Assembly: GCA_963969345.1 (NCBI GenBank)
Contig: OZ017769.1
Location: 2,981,600 to 3,045,599, forward strand
Reading direction: 5' to 3'
Length of the DNA stretch: 64,000 nt
Source: Turbatrix aceti
Lineage: Eukaryota; Nematoda; Chromadorea; Rhabditida; Panagrolaimidae
Position 1 is the stretch's first letter. Each line of letters opens with the position of its first letter. Position numbers and translations under genes: made by a program. The notes beneath the pieces were generated by a model, which saw nothing but the letters and a program-made list of their open reading frames with translations, had not been told where the DNA came from and made no database searches. Positions 57,129 through 64,000 of this stretch are shown here, in pieces.

Positions 57129-58088
57129 TTAATTTTTCTTGGCTGAAAAATAATTAATTCGAAAAAATTCGAAAAAAAAATCAAAAAAATTTACGAATTT
57201 TTTTCTACAAAAAAAAGAAAAAAAATGCATTTTCAAGGCCCAAAAATTTCTATATCCAAAAAGAACCCACCATCCAGGTCGAACAATGCTATAACATCCC
57301 CGAACAGAAAGATCGACGACCGTACTGCCGTCGCGGTTGCCTGAATGCTGTTCGATGCGGTCGCCGTCGACGATGAGATCCAACTCCGGCCAGAGGTGTT
57401 CAAAGTCCTGCAAAAAATTCGAGTGACCCCCGAAAACAATCAAAAAATAATCAGTAAAAAAATTACCTGTGTGCAGAGAGGACTCAGAGGCGAGCCACTC
57501 ACGTTGGCACTGGTCTGAGCAATTGGGGTTTCGGGAAATTCCGCAGCCAGACGCTGAACAAATTCCATATCCGGTATCCGAAATCCCACTTTCTGGCAAT
57601 CCGGATTGAAATCAGCGGGCAGAGTATCTCGTCGCTGGAAGACGACAGTCACGGGACCGGGCAGGAGTCGTCTGAGAACGTCCATCGAGACTGAGACTTT
57701 TGCGAATCTGAAATTGAACAAAAATAACATAAAAACCGTAAAAAAATCATTTTTAAGGCCTAAAAACACATTTTTTAGCCTTCAAATCCTCCAAAATCCT
57801 CACCTTGGAATCTGGTCAACCGAAGCCACAAACAAGCCCAGCGGCTTCGACGCCGACCGTCGTTTGAGCTCAAAAAGTCTCCCGGAAAACGGCAGCAACG
57901 TCGACATGCCGTAAATCGTGTCTGTGGGAAGAGCGACCACTCCACCGTCCCGCAGAACACGTGAAGCCTCTGCGACTGCTTCGTCCACGTCTAAAACTCT
58001 ATTGACACACAAAAACGGAAAAATCATGCTTACCAGCCGACAATCTGACTATTTGAACCATTGGACGAGTCATGAGCCGAGAGATCAT
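57129..58088 (-). CDS. yrdc: YRDC / Sua5-type threonylcarbamoyl-AMP synthase
   Basis: Four exons on the minus strand: 58088-58034, 57990-57804, 57707-57467 and 57407-57129; predicted 253 aa, slightly shorter than the human protein (about 280). The enzyme makes threonylcarbamoyl-AMP from threonine, bicarbonate and ATP, the first step of t6A37 tRNA modification. The YrdC fold is seen in LRDGGVVALPTDTIYGM, LKRRSASKPLGLFVASVDQI, LLPGPVTVVFQRRD, VGFRIPDMEFVQRLAAEFPE, IAQTSANVSG, LWPELDLIVDGDRI and STVVDLSVRGCYSIVRPG. The ATP/substrate residues of the K-x-R...S-x-N type appear intact. The last 35 residues after the IVRPG motif are Phe/Lys-rich and look like read-through of non-coding DNA, so the true C-terminus may be reached by another splice. 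The start lies 3 nt after an AAGCTTTAG acceptor. Confidence 0.88.
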
Positions 58089-58474
58089 GCCCTAAAGCTT
58101 GAAACATTTATTTTATAAAAAAACTAGGAAAAAAACAACGATAATAACGAGAAATCAGCTCAAAATGAAAAAAATGTATAAAAACAGATATTTTTAGAAA
58201 TAACAAGAAAAGCGATCGTAAAAAAACGGTACTCAAGTAAACGTAATCCAGTGAGTAATAAGCAAAAAGTAATAATATTCCAATGTTTGTTACTTTTTCT
58301 GACGGATTCAACGTAAACCTTCAAGTTTGAGGTTCCCGACACGAATAAAATTGTTCAGAAAACAAACACGAGTTTTATTTTTCGCGTTTTGTTTGTTCAA
58401 AGCCCGCGCATTTTTTATTCCAAATTTCTTTTCTTCCTTTTTTTTGCCGATCGAATTCTGGATTCTTCGGTCAG
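58089..58474. promoter_or_regulatory. Divergent promoter region, YRDC and the 58.5 kb gene
   Basis: A 386 bp spacer between two start codons on opposite strands. Both starts are next to splice-acceptor-like sequences (AAGCTTTAG on the minus strand and TTCGGTCAG on the plus strand). It probably holds both promoters and short leaders. Confidence 0.4.
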
Positions 58475-59824
58475 ATGGATAATCGCTTCTACTCGACTCC
58501 CTACGTGGTGCCCGGTCCCCAGGACCACGATCATCTCGGAAATGGCAGCTCTTCGTCCAACGGGCTTCAGCCAGGCATAAAGTACACCATTTACGATCCT
58601 TCCATGGTTCACCAGGAATACTACGGCACCACGATGCATCAGGAAGGTCCGTGTTCTTCGTCGTCGTCAGCGTCGACGCCGGCGAGGTACGCAGTTCCAC
58701 CGGGCGACTACAAATACCAGCCGGGTCCCGGATCGTCGATTTGCAAGATTTCTCCCGATACGAGTATTTCGGATGCCGTGCCGCCGAAGCTCTCAATCAG
58801 CGACACGATGACCGGGCACTACACTCCACTCGGCAACTTTGGAAATGATACCATCGATTTGACCTGCGAGGACTCCATCGATCGCGCTGATTCACCGACA
58901 CTTTTTCCGGAGAGTGTGCCTGGAGCTTGGGATGTTGTGCGGCAGAATTCGGTTGGTTTTTTACTGAAATGGGGAAATTTTGGGTTTGGGGCGAAAAATT
59001 TGCCAAAAAAACGTATATAAAAATATTTTTTTACAAAAAAAACTTCAAAAATTCTGATATAAAATCGCTTCAAGAAGCGTGATTTTCTTAAAAATACCTT
59101 TATTGGGTGTTACTTAAAAAAAAATTTTTTCTGAATTTTTTTCCCATTTTTCAAAAAAATAAATTTCTGATCTAAATTTTTTTAACTTTTCGATATTTTT
59201 TCAGTAAATTTTCCGATCGACCGTGGTTAGATTTTTTTGCTTTAAATTTACGTAAAACGCACTAAAAACGGCCAAAATTTGGTCGGGCTGACCCAAAAAG
59301 CAAAAATTACGGTTCTTCATAAAAAAATTTGTGACCAAAAATTACGCTTTTTCAAAAAAATTTTTTTTGTTTTTTGATTGATTCAAAATTCATTTTAAAT
59401 TAAAATATGACCTATCGGGTTGTTTAGTAAATATTCTGGGCAACCACCTTTTTTCCTAAAATCCAAACTACGGTAAATTCCACCTTTCATACCCCTCATT
59501 TCAGTCGATAACCCAAGGCAAGCGAAATCTCCGCTTCCGGACAGAATTGGATGCTTCCGACGTGAAACTAGTCAACGAATTGGGCCAGCTTTCGGTGGAT
59601 CAACTGCTGGATTACATGCGAAATCTCCAGGACCACGCTTTTTTGCTCGGCGAGGACGAATGTAAGTTTTTTTAAATATTTTTTCACCGTTGAAAATTTC
59701 TATTTATTTAATTTAATTTTTCTATTTTTTAGCGAAAGAATTTGCGAGAGCACGGGCTCTCAACGTCTACAACCGCGATTCCGGGTCTGAAGATTTCGAC
59801 GAATCGTCTCGAGACCAAGATTGA
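58475..59824 (+). CDS. Ser/Gly-rich protein with a conserved-looking C-terminal helical segment; not recognised
   Basis: Three exons, 58475-58951, 59505-59661 and 59733-59824, in frame with GT/AG borders; predicted 241 aa. Residues 1-150 are rich in Ser, Gly, Pro, Tyr and His (PQDHDHLGNGSSSSNG, CSSSSSASTPARY) and look disordered. There is a short acidic motif, NDTIDLTCEDS, which resembles a SUMO-interacting motif. Residues about 165-230 (RFRTELDASDVKLVNELGQL, SVDQLLDYMRNLQDHAFLLG, KEFARARALNVY) look like a folded helical region and are the part most likely to be conserved. A nuclear or regulatory role is a guess. The start follows TTCGGTCAG directly, supporting this ATG. Confidence 0.65.
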
Positions 59825-60225
59825 GCTGTTTTTCTTTTTTTGCTGTTTTTCAAAAATGTCATCGATAACGGGATGATTTTTTTGACTTCTGGAACAATTT
59901 TTTTGCATCAATTAATTAATTTGTCTTATTTTTTTTATTTAACTTCACGGTATTTTTTTGGTTATAAACAATTTTTTGTTCCAGGTAACGCTTGACGCTT
60001 GAAGGGTATCGTACCGTGATTGCATATTTTTTTGGGTCGACACAATATTTTTCAAAAGTCACAAAATTTGTAGGCTAGAGAGAAATAAAATTTCTCGCAG
60101 ACTTAGTTTTATTTAACTTTTAAAGGGAAAAACATGTTTCTTATGCTTATCTGATTTTTGCTAAATTAGGTGAAATTAAATGGTAGTATCTGGAAAATCT
60201 TTTGACTGGTAAAGTTTAAAATAAG

Positions 60226-60561
60226 ATGAAAGACGTGAGATATAATGATCAGGTGCAAATTTTCGCTGGAAACGGTAGAGAGTGCAAAAACAGTGTCGTC
60301 GGATTCACGAAAGTTCCGGGGACCCGGAAAACTCAACCCATTTCCGAAAAACTCGCTTTACATGATCAGACAACCCGGACTTTTTTGGGGGGTCAAAAGA
60401 TTAACGAGGAAACGCATAAAATATATGACAGAACGGACTTACAGGAATTTTTGTATTTCGAAAAAAAAAGCAAAAAAATTTTTTTTATAACATTTGGAAA
60501 AGCAAAAAATATTTTGATAATGTTTTTATTATTAGTCAGAAATAAAAATTCTTCAATTTAA
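60226..60561 (+). CDS. Hypothetical ORF, 111 codons, doubtful
   Basis: The first 80 residues have a protein-like composition (MKDVRYNDQVQIFAGNGREC, PGTRKTQPISEKLALHDQ). The tail is Lys/Phe-rich and looks non-coding. No domain, no splice structure and no recognised homologue. It could be a fragment of a mobile element. Confidence 0.15.
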   Translation: MKDVRYNDQVQIFAGNGRECKNSVVGFTKVPGTRKTQPISEKLALHDQTTRTFLGGQKINEETHKIYDRTDLQEFLYFEKKSKKIFFITFGKAKNILIMFLLLVRNKNSSI

Positions 60562-60589
60562 AATCAAATTGGAATTGGTTCGGATCGTG

Positions 60590-61000
60590 TTCAAATTCAT
60601 CAAAATAGATTTTTTTGTGTTTGTATGCGAACAGATTTTTCCTAAATAAAAACAAGGATTAGTTTGTGTAAAGAAACAAAAATTTTCCGAACATATAAAA
60701 CGAACAAAAGTTTGGGTAAAAATGTGGTGATGGTGACAAAATATTTCTAAAGATTATTATCGAACAAAAAATGGCAAATAACATTCGTCAACTTTGTCCA
60801 TAAAAAGAAAACAAGAAAACGCTCAGTTTCCAACTACGTTTTTTTCGATTTCATTGATACCCGGTCGGTTTTGGTCAGGATCGACGAACAGTTGTTTTTC
60901 TTATTTCCGAAAAATTTGAGCGAGCAAAAATTTTTACAAAAATGTCGTTTTTGGACAGTTTTTCTCTGTTTGCGAACAAAAGCGAACGTTTGTTTATTCC
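60590..61000. repeat. GTTCG-rich dispersed repeat, copy 4
   Basis: Shares with the next tract the order AAACGAACAAAA, GGTAAAA, ATGGCAAATAA-like and ATAAAAAG-like words at similar spacing, so the two are diverged copies of one element. Confidence 0.55.
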
Positions 61001-61789
61001 TGGTTTCGGTCCTCTGCTCAGGTCCGAAACCCTACTGAGAACACTACTTCTCATGTCAGTCAGATACTTAGGAAAAAATAAATATAATATTTTTTATACA
61101 AATAATGATGTCACTGATCGCACATCGTTTGTTTTGCGTTTGGTTTATTTCGCTTTCGTCTACAACTGATGTAAGATGATTCCAGAATTAATGTGATAAG
61201 AACACAGCTTTATACAGGTAGTGTACTTTGTTCAGGTGTGGGTTGTCAGGCCATGTCTTTGAAAAACTCTGCATTACACCACAAAACTGATGATTTTTGT
61301 TTGTTTTTGTTTCCCGGTCTTTTTTGGGGTTTGTAATTTTTTGCAGGGAACAAATAGGATTTCTTTAGACGATCAATGACCACTGGCTTGTTGGTGCATT
61401 GATTTTTCCAGTCCGATAATTTATTATTTTCTAGGGTTTATGTTTCGCTGTTTTATTGTTTCCGATTCATAATCCTTCTTTTTTTCTGTGTCAGCATTTC
61501 TGACATCAGCGGTATCGCTTTGACAGGGTTTTGTGGCCGCAGCAGACGACCGAGACTGACAATGAGACATACAAACTATCAAAAAAAAGCAAAAGGAAAA
61601 AATGCAGACGATACGGGCTGCACAAGCTGCAGTTATTACACTGCCGGCCGGCCTGGCCTCATTTGTTCCTTTTTGTCGCACTGCCTTGTTTACTATTCGA
61701 CCTGTGGCGGCCCCGGGAGCACCGCCGCTTGCAAGAAAGGCTGCATAAAAAATTGTTTTGTTGTTTATTCTTTGTTGTAATCAGGGATG

Positions 61790-62227
61790 AGCGAACGTTT
61801 GTGTTCGTTCGAGTTCGTTCGCAAACAAGTTCAAATTTTTGCATTTGTGTTCGTTCGCGGACAAAGATAAATTTTCTGAACTGATAAAACGAACAAAAAT
61901 TTAGGTAAAATCAGTTTTTAAACCGGTGCCGAAATTGATGTTATTTTTCCAAAAATGACAAATAATGTAAATTGCCTTCGGCAATAAAAAGTGTAGGCAA
62001 ACTGTCACCAAAGACGTGAAAACGCATAGTACCGAAGTTAACGTTTTTATGCCCAGTTCGAAAAAAAAATTTTGTAAATATAAATTATGCTAAAAAATCT
62101 GTTCATTGTTCATTCGTGTTCGTTCGCGAACACTGACAAAATTGTTCGCGTTCGTTCCATTTCTCGAACAAAAAAAAAGTGTTCGTGTTCGTTTGAGAAC
62201 AAAAAAAACGGCTTTTTTTATCCCTAT
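61790..62227. repeat. GTTCG-rich dispersed repeat, copy 5 (best preserved)
   Basis: Starts AGGGATGAGCGAACG, has GTTCGTTCGCAAACAAG and GTTCGTTCGCGAACACTG, and ends in TTTTTTTATCCCT. The AGGGAT and ATCCCT ends suggest short terminal inverted repeats of about 6 bp. No clear target duplication was found. Confidence 0.6.
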
Positions 62228-62733
62228 TTGTAATTTATGCATTTTTTTTGAAGCAAGAAAAAAATTTACCAGGGTCAGTAATTTTTTGGAAAAAAAATTA
62301 TAGTAATTTTAGGAAAAAAACGAAAAAAAAATTGTTGTGTTTTTTTAAAACTCATACAATTTTGTCAAAGCTCCAAAATGTGATTCAGCTTGGGAACATG
62401 CTATTTTGTGTTATTTTTGCTAAATATGTATTTATATTTTGCCCCAAACATACTAAAATGCACGCTGCTTCCGTCCTCGATATAAGCTTTTCCATGCGAA
62501 GAGCCTCTTCAGCGCGGTCATTCGTATTCCCGGGATTACGCCCCTCGTCCGCGCCTGGCCTGGTCGCTTCAATGGACGAATAGTTTTATAATATACAAAT
62601 TCGTCCATTTCCGTACTCAAATCCCCGTTTTTTGACACTTTTCCTAATTTTGACAGTTTTTGGCCCTGCGCACCTGTCCTAACTAAGGCCCCGCCCATTC
62701 ACGCGACGCGACGCGGTACAAATTGAAATACAG

Positions 62734-64000
62734 ATGCCGTGGTCGATTCAGATGCCCGCGACCGCAGCCGAGCGCCTGGCAATCCAGCGAGTCTCGAATC
62801 GAGTGCTCTCGATCCAGAGCCACGTCGTGAGTGGATACGCCGGCAACCGATGCAGCGTGTTTCCCCTCCAGTTGCACGGCTTCGAGGTTGACAACATCAA
62901 CTCGGTCCAGTTCTCGAACCACACGGGGTACAAACACATTCGGGGCCAGCGACTGACCGCTGCGGAGCTCAGCGAGCTCTACGAAGGCCTCAAGCTCAAC
63001 AACCTCAACAGGTACTCCCACGTGATTACCGGGTACGTCGGGGATGTTTCCTTCCTCGAAGTCGTCGGCCGGGTCGTGCAGGATCTCAAAAAAGTCAATC
63101 CGGAGATTGTCTTTGTCTGTGATCCCGTTTTGGGGGATAATGGACACTACGTGAGTACCTGGGAACCTGGGAGGGACGAACGTTTGCGGTTGTTCGCGAA
63201 CAACAATTTTAACAACGATTTTGGAATCGTTACACTAATTTTACAAAAATTTTTGTTAGTTTCTGTTCGTTAAATTTTGACTTGCTTTTCACGAACAAAC
63301 GCTAACAAAAAAATCGAAAAATATTTTTTCGTGAAAAAACACGAAATTTGTTCGCGAACAAACACGAATTAAAAACATTTTTAATTAAAAAAAATTTTTT
63401 AATAATTTTTTTTATTTTAAAAAGTTCATTTTTTTGTGTTTGTGTTTATTTACTAACAAATATTTTTCTGATTTATTTATTTTTTAGCGTTTGTTCGTCA
63501 ACAATTCAAATTTTTTAAATTTAAAATGAACAGAAACTAACCAAATATTTAGCAAAAAATCCAAAATCGTTGTTATTTGACAAAAATTGTCAAAAACTTT
63601 TTTTTTTTTAATTTTTAGTTTGCGAACGAAAAAAAAAAGAAAAAAAACACCTTTCAGTACACCCCAACCGAGCTCATGCCGGTCTACCGCGATCAACTTT
63701 TGTCCCTCACCGACGTCCTGACCCCGAACGCTTTCGAACTCTCCCAACTCTCCGGTCTACCTGTCTCCGACGAATCTACCTGTCTCACCGCGATTTCCCA
63801 CCTCCAAACCAACAATCCCAACCTAAAATTGGTAGTCGTCACTTCCGGTGTTCCGTGCACCCAGAAGAACGTCATGTACTGTTACGCGTCGAAGCGCACA
63901 GGTCCCGAAAGTTTCGAGCGTTACCGATTCACGATTCCCCTCCTTCGAGGCAACTTTGTCGGCACAGGTGACGTCTTTGTCGCGCTTTTGGTCGTCTGGC
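62734..64000 (+). CDS. pdxk: Pyridoxal kinase, 5' part (runs off the window)
   Basis: Two exons visible: 62734-63150 and 63658 to the window end, with a 507 bp phase-0 intron; 253 residues so far of a family length near 310. The enzyme phosphorylates pyridoxal, pyridoxine and pyridoxamine with ATP to make vitamin B6 coenzymes in the cytosol. Seen are [16 protein letters not shown] (substrate-binding start), [64 protein letters not shown] (ATP side) and the start of the GTGD anion-hole motif (FVGTGDVF) that carries the catalytic aspartate. ATG 62734 follows AAATACAG directly; an in-frame ATG at 62752 is an alternative. The end of the gene lies outside the window. Confidence 0.92.
63180..63650. 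repeat. GTTCG-rich dispersed repeat inside the pyridoxal kinase intron, copy 6
   Basis: Begins GGACGAACGTTTGCGGTTGT and contains TTTGTTCGCGAACAAACACG and further CGAACAAACGC-like words. It fills most of the intron between the two visible exons. Confidence 0.55.

Larger units (their letters stand above)
59825..62733. other. Intergenic region with two GTTCG-rich repeats
   Basis: About 2.9 kb. It contains repeat tracts at about 60.59-61.0 and 61.79-62.23 kb and a 111-codon frame at 60226-60561. It ends at AAATACAG directly before the pyridoxal kinase ATG. No firm gene is present. Confidence 0.5.

Noticed and set aside
61520..61884. Two overlapping Cys-rich frames
   Set aside because: Overlap each other in different registers, and the second runs into the GTTCG repeat. 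No secreted-peptide layout.
1..64000. CRISPR arrays, bacterial operons, rRNA genes
   Set aside because: No regularly spaced direct repeats, no Shine-Dalgarno-led gene clusters and no rRNA-like sequence. The window is eukaryotic.

Overview
This window looks like nuclear DNA of a small-genome invertebrate, most likely a nematode. Genes are split by many short introns (about 45-130 bp), with T-rich acceptors of the TTTTTCAG or TTTTTTAG type. Several start codons sit 0-13 nt after such an acceptor, as expected for spliced-leader trans-splicing. Coding DNA has about 50% GC, while introns and spacers are AT-rich and full of homopolymer runs. The nematode call is an inference; another ecdysozoan such as a tardigrade is not excluded.

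Layout. 0.2-6.5 kb is gene-dense: a divergent GSK3-like kinase (+), a TPR protein with an unrecognised C-terminal half (-), a small membrane protein (+) and an ABHD11-type hydrolase (+). A broken copy of the ABHD11 exon 1/intron 1 junction lies behind the kinase. 7.3-16 kb is a seven-exon SAFB-like gene (SAP, RRM, RS/coiled-coil, Q-rich tail). Its 3.8 kb first intron carries an intronless KCTD8/12/16-like gene on the opposite strand. 16-45.5 kb is a gene desert of about 29.5 kb, holding fold-back repeats, two abutting truncated LINE copies, a 1.4 kb long inverted repeat, tRNA-derived sequences and a diffuse GTTCG-rich repeat family. 45.5-56.4 kb is an HMBOX1-type homeobox gene whose introns hold two well-bounded DNA-transposon-like elements: a 1,557 bp Tc1/mariner-type element with about 678 bp inverted arms, and a 1,061 bp element with perfect 25 bp terminal inverted repeats and CCCCCCAT-rich modules. 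57.1-59.8 kb is a divergent pair: YRDC (tRNA t6A synthesis, -) and an unrecognised Ser/Gly-rich protein (+). From 62.7 kb to the edge is the 5' part of pyridoxal kinase.

The genes do not form a pathway. They are a mix of signalling, metabolic and nuclear genes, and shared regulation is suggested only for the head-to-head pairs. For every spliced gene I chose exon borders by hand from GT/AG sites and frame. All full models have total lengths divisible by three. No transcript evidence was available.
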